Assembly (NCBI GenBank): GCA_024742475.1
Contig: JANSYI010000004.1
Location: 186,001-250,000 of the forward strand
From: a bacterium
Lineage (GTDB): Bacteria > Myxococcota_A > Polyangia > Nannocystales > Nannocystaceae
DNA length: 64,000 nt
Direction: 5' to 3'
The stretch's first letter is position 1. Each line of letters opens with the position of its first letter. Below, piece by piece: positions 37,388 through 47,086 of the stretch. The notes beneath the pieces are model-generated. The model was not told the origin of the DNA. It was given only the letters and a program-made list of their open reading frames with translations, and made no database searches. The translations under genes and the position numbers were made by a program.

Positions 37388-38797
37388 ATGAAGACTCTCG
37401 ACACCCATCTTTGGAATCTGGGCACCACCTCCATGGCAGCCGCGGTCCTCGGCCTCACCGCGGCGGCCTGCGGACCCGCCGTGGAGCTCGAAGGCGACAC
37501 CGACGGCGGCAGCGAGACACACAGCGACACGCTCATCGACCCGACGACCGACACCGAGCCGGAGCGGGCCGAGTGTCTAGACGACGACGACTGTTCCACC
37601 AACTTCGACTGCATCGACGGCGAGTGCGTCTACGACCCGCCGCCCGATGACTGCGACTACGACTACGACTACGACTACGGCTGCTACTGCGTCTACGGCC
37701 ACTGCTCTCCGCCGTACTACTACGACTGCTACGGCGACGAGGACTGCCTCGATGGCGAGCTGTGCCAGGGCGGCTACTGCGACCCGGTGCAGACCTTGCC
37801 CGCGTGCGACGCCCCCGCGTCCGCACTCGAGGTGCCGGTCCCGATCCCGACCGACGATCCGGTCGTCTCGCTCGCGTTCGTCGACCTCGATTCGGACGCC
37901 CCGGGCGAGGCGCTCGTCGTGGCCACCGATGCGCAGACCCTCCTGCTCGAGGCAGGGTCTGAGCCGGTCGCGCTACCACCCCTGCCCTCCCCGGTCCGCG
38001 ACGCCGCAGCGGCCGACCTCGACGGCGACGGCGCGACGGACCTCGCGCTGATTCACGACGCAGGGCTGACGATCCTCTACGACTTTGGCGCGCCCACGCA
38101 GGAGGCCCGCGACGCGCCTACGCCCGACCCAGCAACGACGGTGCAGGTCTACCGCCCTGCCGAGTCCGCCCCCTCACTGGTCCTTCGCACGACCGCAAAC
38201 CAGGCGTTCGTCGTCGATGGTCTCGCCGACCGAACGCCCTCCGTGCGCGGCGTCGTGAGCATCGCCGTGGCGAGTCTGCACACCTTGGACGACGGGCTCG
38301 GCACGCGCGGCTTCGTTCTCAACAGCTTTGCCAACGACGTGTCGCGGTTCCACTTCGCCGAGGACGCATCGGTCGAGTTCGGCAACTATCCGCGGTCGGG
38401 CATCGTTCGCGAGCTCGTCACCGGCTCCTTCGGCGGCGAAGGCGAAGGCTCCGGTGACGCCGTCTGGGCGACGGTGCACGAGGGGTGGACGTACCTCGAG
38501 CTTCTGCTCGACGCGCAGCAGTACGAGTACCGTGCGCTCTACTTCAGCTATCCTCGCTTCGCCGCGGGAGACCTCGACGGCGACGGCCTCGAGGACGTCG
38601 TTGCTCTCGGAGCCGGAGGGTTCGTCGTGATGCCCGGCGACGCACAGTGGGGCATGACCTGCTTTGCCCAGGGACCGCTGCTCTCGAGCGCCCTCGTGCT
38701 CGAGGCGGGCGACTTCGACGGGGACGGCCTCGCCGAGATCGCCACGACGACGGATACGGGCCAGCTGGCGCTGTACGACGTATCCTGGAGCCCGTGA
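37388..38797 (+). CDS. FG-GAP-like lipoprotein with Asp-Tyr tract
   Basis: A protein of 469 residues from the ATG at 37388, with a signal ending AVLGLTAAAC. After an acidic linker there is a Cys-rich region containing a striking DYDYDYDYGCYCVYGHC tract (DNA about 37650-37700) and PPYYYDCYGDEDC. The remainder has FG-GAP-type blades with D-x-D-G-D loops (DLDGDGATDLA, DLDGDGLEDVV, DFDGDGLAEIA). The stop overlaps the next gene's start as GTGA, so both are in one operon. Probably a calcium-binding surface propeller. Confidence 0.72.
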   Translation: MKTLDTHLWNLGTTSMAAAVLGLTAAACGPAVELEGDTDGGSETHSDTLIDPTTDTEPERAECLDDDDCSTNFDCIDGECVYDPPPDDCDYDYDYDYGCYCVYGHCSPPYYYDCYGDEDCLDGELCQGGYCDPVQTLPACDAPASALEVPVPIPTDDPVVSLAFVDLDSDAPGEALVVATDAQTLLLEAGSEPVALPPLPSPVRDAAAADLDGDGATDLALIHDAGLTILYDFGAPTQEARDAPTPDPATTVQVYRPAESAPSLVLRTTANQAFVVDGLADRTPSVRGVVSIAVASLHTLDDGLGTRGFVLNSFANDVSRFHFAEDASVEFGNYPRSGIVRELVTGSFGGEGEGSGDAVWATVHEGWTYLELLLDAQQYEYRALYFSYPRFAAGDLDGDGLEDVVALGAGGFVVMPGDAQWGMTCFAQGPLLSSALVLEAGDFDGDGLAEIATTTDTGQLALYDVSWSP

Positions 38798-40683
38798 ACC
38801 GACGCGTCTGGGGTGTGTTGCTCTGCGTGGCCCAGGCGGGCTGTGCAGACCCCGTGTCTCCACCCTCGGACACCGAGGGCACGTCCTCGTCGTCGGACGA
38901 CACCGGCAGCACCGCCTTCGACGAGACCGGGGGCCTCGCGCCCGTCATCCTCGACGCGCCCGATGCGGTCGCGCCCGGCTCGATCCTCTTCGTGGTCGTC
39001 GATCAGCCGCTCAACATGCTGACCGTTCGCCTGGGCGACACTGCGCTGGAGCCCGAGCGCTTTCTGATGACCGACGTCCCGGCGGGCCTGTTTCACGTGC
39101 CGCCGGGCGTCGCGCTCGGCCCGGCGACGCTGCGGGTCGAGTGGCGTGACGACCCCGCGCTCGCCGACACCCGGCCCGTCGAGATCGCGCAGCGGCTGCT
39201 CGAAGACGTGGCGACGCAGGTCGGGCTCGACGTGGTGCACGACGCCAGCGGCAGCCCCCCCGAGTGCGCCGAGAGCCACACCGGCCTGGCCTGGGGCGAC
39301 TACGACGCAGACGGCGTCCTCGACGTGTACTTGGGCAACGTCGGCAGCGCGGGCACGCTCCACCGCGGGCGACTCACCCCGGACGGCGTGGCGTTCGAGG
39401 AGGTCACCGCGGACGTCGGCATCGACGCCGACGCCGTGTCGATGGCCACCTTCGTCGACCTCGAAGGCGACGGGGACGCCGACCTCTACGTCGGTCGCCG
39501 CGGCGAGAACCGCATGTTTCGCAACCTGCGGGTCGAGTCGGGCGAGGCCGTGTTCGAGGAGGTGGGCGCATCGCTGGGGCTCGTCGTCGACAGCCAGCGC
39601 ACCATGGGTGTCGCCTTCGGGGACTACGACGGCGACGGTGACCTCGACCTGTACGAGGTCAACCACGCGTTCTGCTTCCCCCAGCAGGGCTCGGAGGTCC
39701 GTGCGCGGGACCACCTGTTCGAGAACGTCTCAGGCGTATTCGTCGACCGCACCGACTGGGTCGACGCGCCGGTCTTGGACTCCGTCGGATTCTCGGCCGC
39801 GTGGCTCGACACCGATCGCGACGGTGACCTCGACCTCGTCGTCATCAACGACGACGTCGGTGGCATGATCGGGCAGCCCAACGCGCACTGGCGCAACGAC
39901 GGTGCTGGCCCCGATGGCCAGTGGCAGTTCACCGAGGTCGGCGCGCAGACCGGGCTGGCCCTCGCGGGCATCAACGGCATGGGACTGGCCTACGGGGACC
40001 TCGACGACGACGGCTTCGTCGACGTCGCGTTCTCGAACATCGGGCGCAACCTCCTGATGCTCAGCCGCGCCGACGGCACGTGGTCCGAGGTCGAGGCAGG
40101 TCCCGCTCGAGGGCAGCTGCCCTGGGGACGCAACTCGATCACCTGGGCCGTGCACCTCCCCGACCTCGACAACGACGGCGACCTCGACTTCTACGCGTCG
40201 GGCGGACGGATCAAGGGGCAGAACGCGGTCGTCGACGCGCTCTTCCTCAACGATGGCAGTCAGCGGTTCACGGAGCAGACGTGGTCCTCGGGCGCGGTCG
40301 ATCCGGGGCACGCGAAGGCCTCGGCGCTGGTCGACTTCGACGGCGACGGCGGCCTCGACATCGTCACCACCGCATGGGGTCAGCCGGTCCGCGTCTACCG
40401 AAACCGCGCGGCGGCAGGGCAGCACTGGATCGCCATCGAACTCGAGCAGGCCGGCGCCAACCGCGATGCGCTCGGGTCGGTCGTCACCCTCGAGGCGGGC
40501 GGCCGCAGCCGAACCTGCTTTCACAGCCAGCGGCCCTCGCTCGGCGGCGGCAGCCAGCTCGGCTGCCACTTCGGCCTCGGCACCACGACAACCATCGACG
40601 CGCTGCGCGTGCAGTGGCCCGATGGCGAGTCCACCGAGCACGCGCCGCCGGTCATCGACCAGCGCGTGCGAATCGCACGCTAG
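38794..40683 (+). CDS. FG-GAP/VCBS plus UnbV (ASPIC) domain lipoprotein
   Basis: A protein of 629 residues. The GTG at 38794 overlaps the preceding stop and gives a signal ending GVLLCVAQAGC. An N-terminal strand-rich domain (residues about 45-130) precedes VCBS repeats with DYDADGVLDVY, DLEGDGDADLY, DYDGDGDLDLY, DTDRDGDLDLV and DLDNDGDLDFY calcium loops. The last 90 residues match the ASPIC/UnbV module (LGSVVTLEAGG, LGGGSQLGCHFGLG, ALRVQWPDG). This arrangement is that of the CRTAC-like protein family. It probably acts at the cell surface with its translationally coupled partner. Confidence 0.82.
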   Translation: MNRRVWGVLLCVAQAGCADPVSPPSDTEGTSSSSDDTGSTAFDETGGLAPVILDAPDAVAPGSILFVVVDQPLNMLTVRLGDTALEPERFLMTDVPAGLFHVPPGVALGPATLRVEWRDDPALADTRPVEIAQRLLEDVATQVGLDVVHDASGSPPECAESHTGLAWGDYDADGVLDVYLGNVGSAGTLHRGRLTPDGVAFEEVTADVGIDADAVSMATFVDLEGDGDADLYVGRRGENRMFRNLRVESGEAVFEEVGASLGLVVDSQRTMGVAFGDYDGDGDLDLYEVNHAFCFPQQGSEVRARDHLFENVSGVFVDRTDWVDAPVLDSVGFSAAWLDTDRDGDLDLVVINDDVGGMIGQPNAHWRNDGAGPDGQWQFTEVGAQTGLALAGINGMGLAYGDLDDDGFVDVAFSNIGRNLLMLSRADGTWSEVEAGPARGQLPWGRNSITWAVHLPDLDNDGDLDFYASGGRIKGQNAVVDALFLNDGSQRFTEQTWSSGAVDPGHAKASALVDFDGDGGLDIVTTAWGQPVRVYRNRAAAGQHWIAIELEQAGANRDALGSVVTLEAGGRSRTCFHSQRPSLGGGSQLGCHFGLGTTTTIDALRVQWPDGESTEHAPPVIDQRVRIAR

Positions 40684-40691
40684 CAGACCGG

Positions 40692-43451
40692 CTACAGCGG
40701 CGAGACGAACACTTCCCGGGGCGTGGTTCCGCGGCTGGGTCCGATGACGCCGCGTTCTTCCATGCACTCGACGATCTTGGCCGCGCGGTTGTAACCCACG
40801 CCCAGGCGGCGCTGGATCATGCTGGTGCTGACCTTCTGCGCCTCGGCCACGACCTCGACCGCGCGGTCGTACAGCGGGTCGAGATTCTCGTCGCTGGGGC
40901 CGCCGTCTTCGTCGGGCTTGCGCACGACGTCCATGTTGTAGACGGGCTTGGCCTGCTTCTTGACGAAGTCGCCGACCTTCAGGATTTCGTCCTCGCTGAC
41001 GAAGCAGCCGTGCACGCGGTTGGGCTCGGTGCCGCGGTCCATGTGCAGCATGTCGCCCATGCCCAGCAGCTGCTTGGCGCCCTTGCCGTCGATGATCGTG
41101 CGCGAGTCGATGTCGGAGGTGACCTGGAAGGCGATGCGCGAGGGGAAGTTGTTCTTGATCGTGCCCGTGATGACGTCGACCGAGGGGCGCTGGGTCGCGA
41201 CGATGAGGTGGATGCCCGCCGCGCGCGCCTTGGCGGCGATGCGGGCGACGCTCTGCTCGACCTCTTTGCTGGCCACCATCATCAAGTCGGCAAACTCGTC
41301 GATGATGACCACGATGTAGGGCATCTTCTCTGGGTAGTCGGGACCCTGGGCGCCACCGATGGTCTCGACCGGGCCGTTTTGATCGAACGCCAGGCCCGGA
41401 AGCGCGGTGCCATCGGCCATGTCCTCGCCCTGCTCGAGGGCGCTGCGACGCGCCTCCTCTTCGGCGAGCTGCGCCAGCCGCATCTCCTTCTCCCAGGCGG
41501 CCTGCAGCTCGGGGAGCTTCTTGTTGTATCCCGAGATGTCGCGCACCTGCGCCTCGGACAGGCACGTGTAGCGGCGCTCCATCTCCTGCACCGCCCAGCG
41601 CAGGGCCAGCGCGGCCTTCTCGGGGTCGGTGACCACCGGCAGCAGCAGGTGCGGGATGCCCTCGTAGATCGACAGCTCCAGCATCTTGGGGTCGATCATG
41701 ATCATGCGGACGTCCTCGGGCGTCTGCGTGTACAGCAGCGAGCAGATCATCGAGTTGACGCCCACCGACTTGCCCGACCCGGTCGCGCCCGCGACGAGCA
41801 GGTGCGGCGCCTTGGCGAGGTCGGTGACCTTGATGTTGCCGGTGATGTCCTTGCCCAGGGCCAAGGGCAGCTTCATCTTCTGGCCGAAGTTCTCCTGCTC
41901 GAGGATCTCCTTGATGTAGACCGTCTCGCGGGTCTTGTTCGGCACCTCGAAGCCCACGGTGGCCTTGCCGGGGATCGGAGCGAGGATGCGAATGCGGATC
42001 GCTTCGAGCGCCATCGCCAGGTCGTTCTCCAGGCTCTCGATCTTCGAGAGCTTCACGCCTGCCTCGGGCTTGAACTCGTAGCGGGTGATGACCGGCCCGG
42101 GGTGAATCTTGGTGACCTTGCCGCGGATCTTGAACTCACCGAGCGTGCTGACGAGCCGTTGCGCCTGCTCGAGCACGAACTTTCGGTCGAACTCGTTGTG
42201 CGTGGTCTCGGCGGCTTCGAAGAGCTCGACCGGGGGCAGCTCGAACGGGCCCGAGGTCAGGCGGACGATCGACCCGGCGCCCGGCGGCGACTTGCTGGGT
42301 CGCTTGGGCGCGGCGGGCTTCGACTTGAACGCGTCGATCGGCTTTTGCGGGGGAGCGTCGCTCTGCTTGGCGAGCTCTTCGGGGCGCGGCGGCGCCTTCT
42401 TCCCGTTGGCGGCCTTCTTCGGCGCGTCCTCGGGGGCCTCGGTGCGCACCACGATCTCGGGCTCTTCCTCCGCGGCCGCGTCTGCGTCTGCGTCGGCCGG
42501 AGGCTGGACGGCAGCCGTGCTTCGCTTGCGGTTGGTCTTGCGCGCGGGCGCCGGCACCTCGAGCTCGGTCTCGATCTCCTCGCCGACGGCCACGGTGTCG
42601 GCCTTCTTGCTCTTGGTCTTGACCTTGCGGCTGCTCCGGCGGCTGTTCTTCTTCGGCGCGGCGACAACCTCCTCGTCGGGTTCGTCCTCGAGGTCGTCCT
42701 CCTCGTCCTCTTCGGCGAGCGCCTCGTCGTCCTCGTCCCACTCCTCGTCCTCGTCCCACTCCTCGTCGGCGAGCTCTTCGTCGAGCGCCGCGAGCTCCTC
42801 GTCGAGTTCGTCTTCGACGGGCCCGGGGTCACGCTGGGTCCGAATCAACTCGGCGATGCCGCCCCCGAGATATGCGCCGATGCGCCGCGTACCGCCGACG
42901 AGGAACTGACCGGCGCTCACCAAGTGCGCCGTCGACAGCGGCGTCGAGGCGATGAGGCCGGCGCAGAGCACCGTCAGCGCGAGCAGGTAGGTGCCCGCAT
43001 GGGCGAGCATGCCCAGGCTGACCTCGCCGGCGAGCTCGCCCGCGAGGCCACCGGCGGTGTAGCCATGCACCCGGTAGGCGGGAAACATGACGTGCAGCAG
43101 CACGCAGCCAGCAAGCGTCGCGACCGAGAAGCCGACGCCCTCGCCGAGGGTGATCTCCATGCCCTCGCCGCGCAGGGCCTTGATGCCCATGCCGAACACC
43201 CCCAGCGTGATGAGGTAGGCCGCCATCCCGAAGCTGGCGTAAAGGCCGGTGGCCACGATGTGCCCGACGGGCCCCATCAGCGTGCCGGACCCCGTCTGGT
43301 ACGACACGAGCCCACCGAGCATCAGCACGCCCCCGGCGAGCAGCGCGATGCCGAGGAACTCACCCCACGGGCGGGGCAGAGGACCCCCCGAGGCTTGCCT
43401 CGTTGGCTCGGTTCCGCGCTTCGACCGGGAGGACTTCTTTCGGGCCGCCAT
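40692..43451 (-). CDS. ftsK: DNA translocase FtsK
   Basis: A protein of 919 residues from the ATG at 43451, with an AAGGA Shine-Dalgarno 5 nt upstream. Four transmembrane helices lie in the first 190 residues. A long acidic, Lys- and Pro-rich linker follows (about 205-400), then the RecA-like motor: Walker A GATGSGKSVG (Lys561) and Walker B VVIIDEFADLM (Asp718). The C-terminal gamma domain (about residues 850-919) is a winged helix (STSMIQRRLGVGYNRAAKIV) that reads KOPS-type orienting sequences. It couples chromosome segregation to division at the septum. It is divergent from the OmpA-family gene. Confidence 0.95.
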   Translation of the reverse strand: MAARKKSSRSKRGTEPTRQASGGPLPRPWGEFLGIALLAGGVLMLGGLVSYQTGSGTLMGPVGHIVATGLYASFGMAAYLITLGVFGMGIKALRGEGMEITLGEGVGFSVATLAGCVLLHVMFPAYRVHGYTAGGLAGELAGEVSLGMLAHAGTYLLALTVLCAGLIASTPLSTAHLVSAGQFLVGGTRRIGAYLGGGIAELIRTQRDPGPVEDELDEELAALDEELADEEWDEDEEWDEDDEALAEEDEEDDLEDEPDEEVVAAPKKNSRRSSRKVKTKSKKADTVAVGEEIETELEVPAPARKTNRKRSTAAVQPPADADADAAAEEEPEIVVRTEAPEDAPKKAANGKKAPPRPEELAKQSDAPPQKPIDAFKSKPAAPKRPSKSPPGAGSIVRLTSGPFELPPVELFEAAETTHNEFDRKFVLEQAQRLVSTLGEFKIRGKVTKIHPGPVITRYEFKPEAGVKLSKIESLENDLAMALEAIRIRILAPIPGKATVGFEVPNKTRETVYIKEILEQENFGQKMKLPLALGKDITGNIKVTDLAKAPHLLVAGATGSGKSVGVNSMICSLLYTQTPEDVRMIMIDPKMLELSIYEGIPHLLLPVVTDPEKAALALRWAVQEMERRYTCLSEAQVRDISGYNKKLPELQAAWEKEMRLAQLAEEEARRSALEQGEDMADGTALPGLAFDQNGPVETIGGAQGPDYPEKMPYIVVIIDEFADLMMVASKEVEQSVARIAAKARAAGIHLIVATQRPSVDVITGTIKNNFPSRIAFQVTSDIDSRTIIDGKGAKQLLGMGDMLHMDRGTEPNRVHGCFVSEDEILKVGDFVKKQAKPVYNMDVVRKPDEDGGPSDENLDPLYDRAVEVVAEAQKVSTSMIQRRLGVGYNRAAKIVECMEERGVIGPSRGTTPREVFVSPL

Positions 43452-43636
43452 TTTCCTTCGTAATTCCAGCAACTTGAAGGCTAACGCGCCTACGGTCGCA
43501 CGGCATGGTACCGGCGTAGCGCGATGAGTCAAAGTTCCTGCAGTTTCGCGGAGTTCGGTCTCTGCGTGGTCGCGTCGGCTGCGCCGCGCTGGCTGGTGCC
43601 GCACCTGGCCCGGCTCTGGTAGGCTCCGCCGGCCCC

Positions 43637-44449
43637 ATGAGACGCGCACTGTTCGCACTCACTCTGTTCACGGTCGCCCTCCCCGCCTGCAAGGCCAAGA
43701 AGCTCCAGGCCGAGCTCGACGCGACCAACGACAAGCTCGCCTCGACCGAGGCCGACCTCGCCTCCTCGCAGGCGAAGAATCAGGCCCTGACGGAGGAGAA
43801 CCAATCCTACCAGGCCCGCATCGCCGAGCTCGAGACCGAGCTCGCCTCGCTCAACGGCCAGCTCGAGGACCTCGCCAAGAAGCAGGGCCTGACCGCCAAG
43901 GAGCTCGCCGAGCTTCGCGCCGAGAAGGCCAAGCGCGAAAAGGAGCTCGAGGTCTACAAGAACCTCTTCGGCGAGCTCAAGGCGATGGTCGACGCCGGAA
44001 CGATCGAGGTCGTCTTCCGCAAGGGTCGGATGACGCTCAAGCTCTCCAACGCGATCTTGTTCGACAGCGGCAAGTCCAAGCTCCGCGAAGAGGGCAAGGC
44101 CGCCGTGGCGCAGCTCGTGCCCGCGCTGAGCAAGGTCGGCGACCGAGAGTTTCTCGTCGCCGGGCACACCGACAACGTCCCCATCCGCACCGCGCGCTAC
44201 AAGAACAACTGGGAGCTCTCCACCGCACGCGCGGTCTCGATGGTCACCGAGATGGTCGAAGACGGCTACCCCGGCAACCGCCTCGGCGCGGCCGGTTTTG
44301 GTGAGTTCGACCCCATCGCGTCCAACGACACGCCCGAGGGCAAAGAGCAGAACCGGCGCATCGAGATCATCCTCATGCCCAACCTCGGCGAGATTCCGGG
44401 CATGCAGGAGATGCTCAAGGGCGACAAGAAGGCCAAGCGGCGCTCCTGA
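43637..44449 (+). CDS. OmpA-family lipoprotein with coiled coil
   Basis: A protein of 270 residues with a lipoprotein signal (MRRALFALTLFTVALPAC). Residues about 20-110 form a long heptad-rich coiled coil (AELDATNDKLASTEADLASS...). The C-terminal OmpA-like peptidoglycan-binding domain has ILFDSGKSKLREEG, VAGHTDNVPI, NWELSTARA and EQNRRIEIIL with the conserved Asp and Arg that hold diaminopimelate. It would tether the membrane to peptidoglycan. The layout is like MotB/Pal-type proteins; no MotA neighbour is present. Confidence 0.88.
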   Translation: MRRALFALTLFTVALPACKAKKLQAELDATNDKLASTEADLASSQAKNQALTEENQSYQARIAELETELASLNGQLEDLAKKQGLTAKELAELRAEKAKREKELEVYKNLFGELKAMVDAGTIEVVFRKGRMTLKLSNAILFDSGKSKLREEGKAAVAQLVPALSKVGDREFLVAGHTDNVPIRTARYKNNWELSTARAVSMVTEMVEDGYPGNRLGAAGFGEFDPIASNDTPEGKEQNRRIEIILMPNLGEIPGMQEMLKGDKKAKRRS

Positions 44450-44498
44450 GCCCGCGCCACCTGGGAACTTCCCGCGCCGCCGCGTGTCGAAACTCGAC

Positions 44499-45467
44499 AT
44501 GCGGCGGTGTTGCGTTGTGGGCCTGTGTCTTGCCGCGTGTGCGGGCGAAGCAGCCCTGCCAGGGCCCTCCGAGCTGCCGCCGCGCCTGCCCGTCGCCGCG
44601 GCGACCGACCCGATGTTCGACGACGCGCTGGCCTTCGATCCGCTCCCCCCTCCGCGGCCGACCAGCTGGCGCGCGCTCTTCGACGAGCCAGGGCAGTCGT
44701 ACCTCGACTACGTGAGCACCCTGCCCCGTCGCCCCGATGGCGAGCGCCTCTACCTGCTGCCCCTGGCCGAGATGGGCACCGCGTTCGTCGTCGACGCCGA
44801 GGTGACGTACATCGTCCGCACGCCGCGTCCACAGGCGATGACCACCCTGCTGGCGGCGTACTACGGCGTGCCCGCGACGGTGCTGCCCCGGGTCGAGCTC
44901 GACACCTTGGTCGAGCCCGACAGGGTCCGCGCGGGGCACGAACAGTTCAAGGCGCAGACGCTGCTGCGCGCGACGGCGACCCGCGTCCCAGACGACGCGT
45001 ACTCGATGACCTCGCTGATGGTGCAGGACGTGTTCTTCGACGACGCGCAGGCGTACGGCTTTGGGTTCGGTCAGCACCGCGACGGACAGGCCGTGGTGAG
45101 CTTCGCGCGGCTCGACCCGGTGGTCTCGGGCCTCGCACGCGAGCCGGACGTGCTCGAGCGCTTGCCCGCCCGCGCGTTCAAGCTGCTCGTGCACGAGGTC
45201 GGGCACACGCTGGGCTTCGAGCACTGCACGGCCCACCGCTGCGTGATGAACGGCATTGCAGACCTCGAAGAGCTCGACGAGACGCCGCTGCACCTGTGCC
45301 CCGAGTGCCTCCGCAAGCTGCTGTACGTCCGCCCGATGGACCTGCGAGAGCGCTACGCGGCGCTGCGTGGCATCTACGCCGAGCTGGGCCTCGATGCTCC
45401 ACGCCGCTGGACCGAAGACCGCCTCGCGCGGCTCGAACGTGAGGCGGCGCGCCCGGCTGCGCCTTGA
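44499..45467 (+). CDS. archaemetzincin-like metalloprotease, predicted lipoprotein
   Basis: A protein of 322 residues. The ATG at 44499 gives a short signal ending VVGLCLAAC. The metal site is HEVGHTLGFEH (residues 232-242), followed at once by C-x4-C-V-M and, 16 residues after the Met, C-P-E-C. This is the archaemetzincin pattern HExxHxxGx3Cx4CxMx17CxxC with the last spacing one shorter. Upstream strands (LYLLPLAEMG, LPRVELDTL) fit the family. Family members are generally described as non-secreted; the signal here suggests an exported or lipid-anchored form. Confidence 0.8.
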   Translation: MRRCCVVGLCLAACAGEAALPGPSELPPRLPVAAATDPMFDDALAFDPLPPPRPTSWRALFDEPGQSYLDYVSTLPRRPDGERLYLLPLAEMGTAFVVDAEVTYIVRTPRPQAMTTLLAAYYGVPATVLPRVELDTLVEPDRVRAGHEQFKAQTLLRATATRVPDDAYSMTSLMVQDVFFDDAQAYGFGFGQHRDGQAVVSFARLDPVVSGLAREPDVLERLPARAFKLLVHEVGHTLGFEHCTAHRCVMNGIADLEELDETPLHLCPECLRKLLYVRPMDLRERYAALRGIYAELGLDAPRRWTEDRLARLEREAARPAAP

Positions 45468-45499
45468 GCCCGTGCTGCGCGGCGTGGGAGCCTGCGCGC

Positions 45500-47086
45500 A
45501 TGGACGCGCCGATCGAGATCCCCGATCGCCTCAACATGGTCACCTTCTTCCTCGACGACCGGCTCGAGGAGGGTCGCGGAGACGACGTGGCAGTCATCGA
45601 CGCATCGACCGACCGGCGGTTGACCTACGCCGACGTGCACGCCGGGAGCTGCCGCGTGGCCAACCTGCTGCGCGAGCTCGGGCTGAGCATCGAAGATCGC
45701 GTCCAGCTGCTGCTGCTCGACACGCCCGAGTTCGTCGAGTCGTACTTCGGCATCCTGCGGGCGGGCTGCGTCGCCGTCCCCACCAACACGTGGCTGCGTA
45801 CGAAGGACTACGCCTACTACTTCGAGTACGCCCGACCCAAGGCGGTCATCGTCGACGCTGAGATCTGGCCCGAAGTCGCCCCCGCAGCCGCGCAGGCGCC
45901 CTACACCAAGCACTTCATCGTGCTCGACCGCAGCGGAGGCAAGGCCCCCCAGAGCACCATCGACTACGCGGAAGCCATCGGTCGGCAAAGCGCCGAAGCG
46001 AGCACCGAGCCCACCTACCGCGACGACTTCGCAACCTGGCTGAGTTCGTCGGGGTCGACGGGTAACCCCAAGTGCGTCGTGCACATGCATCACGACTTCG
46101 TGTGGAACACGATCGCCTACGCCCAGCGCACGCTCGGCCTGACCCACGAGGACATCACCATGGCCGCGCCGAAGCTCTTCTTCGGCTACGCCCTGGCGAG
46201 CAACATGCTCTTCCCCTTCTCGGTGGGCGGACGCATCGTCCTGAGCCCCGACCGGCTCGAACCGCAGCGCTACTTCGAGCTCGTCGAGAAGTACGGCGTC
46301 ACGCAGCTCGTCACCGTGCCCACCAACATCGCCAAGCTCATGGCGGTGCCCAAGCCAGAGCGGTTTGGGCTGCAGACCCTCCGCTCGCTGGTCTCGGCCG
46401 GAGAAGCCCTGCCCGCCCGGGTCTACCGCGACTGGAAGGAGCGGTTCGGCGTCGAGATCTACGACGGCATCGGCTCGGCGGAGATGTTCCACGTCTACAT
46501 CACCAACCGGCCCGGCGACGTGAAGGAGGGCAGCCTCGGCAGGCTCGTCGACGGCTACAGCTATCGGCTCATCGACGACGACGGCAACGCCGTGCCCGAG
46601 GGCGAGATCGGCACGCTGGTGATCAAGGGCCCCTCGGCGGGCCAGGGCTACTGGCGCATGCGCGACAAGAGCCGCGAGACGTTCTGGGGCGACGAGGTCA
46701 AAGGCGGCGACAAGTTCTACGTCGATGCCGACGGCTACTTCTGGTACTGCGGCCGCGGCGACGACATGCTCAAGTGCTCGGGCGTGTACGTGTCTCCGGT
46801 CGAGGTCGAGAACGCGCTGCTCGGCCACGAGGCGGTGTTCGAAGCCGGCGTCGTGGGCGTCCGCAACGACGAGGGCCTGGAGAAGACGATGGCCTACGTG
46901 GAGCTCGCCGAGGGCTACGCGCCGACCGCCGAGCTCGAGCAGGCGATCATCGACGACTGCCGGCAGAGCATCGCGCCGTTCAAGGCGCCTCGCATCGTGC
47001 GCTTCCTGCCCGAGCTGCCACGCACCGAGACGGGCAAGATCAAGCGCGGCGCGTTGCGTGAGCTCGCCAAACAGGAGCAGCTGTGA
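45500..47086 (+). CDS. benzoate-CoA ligase-like acyl-CoA synthetase
   Basis: A protein of 528 residues of the ANL superfamily. ATG at 45500, with a GGGAG Shine-Dalgarno 9 nt upstream; the start IEIPDRLNMVTFFLDDRLEEGRG resembles benzoate-CoA ligases. The AMP-binding loop is SSSGSTGNPKCVV, where the usual 'PKG' reads PKC. Further motifs are FFGYALASNMLFPFSVGG, YDGIGSAEMFHVYITNRPGD (typical of the benzoate/hydroxybenzoate ligase branch), DGYFWYCGRGDDMLKCSG and PRTETGKIKRGALR with the C-terminal catalytic lysine. It would activate an aromatic acid to its CoA thioester. The next gene overlaps it by 4 bases. Confidence 0.82.
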   Translation: MDAPIEIPDRLNMVTFFLDDRLEEGRGDDVAVIDASTDRRLTYADVHAGSCRVANLLRELGLSIEDRVQLLLLDTPEFVESYFGILRAGCVAVPTNTWLRTKDYAYYFEYARPKAVIVDAEIWPEVAPAAAQAPYTKHFIVLDRSGGKAPQSTIDYAEAIGRQSAEASTEPTYRDDFATWLSSSGSTGNPKCVVHMHHDFVWNTIAYAQRTLGLTHEDITMAAPKLFFGYALASNMLFPFSVGGRIVLSPDRLEPQRYFELVEKYGVTQLVTVPTNIAKLMAVPKPERFGLQTLRSLVSAGEALPARVYRDWKERFGVEIYDGIGSAEMFHVYITNRPGDVKEGSLGRLVDGYSYRLIDDDGNAVPEGEIGTLVIKGPSAGQGYWRMRDKSRETFWGDEVKGGDKFYVDADGYFWYCGRGDDMLKCSGVYVSPVEVENALLGHEAVFEAGVVGVRNDEGLEKTMAYVELAEGYAPTAELEQAIIDDCRQSIAPFKAPRIVRFLPELPRTETGKIKRGALRELAKQEQL

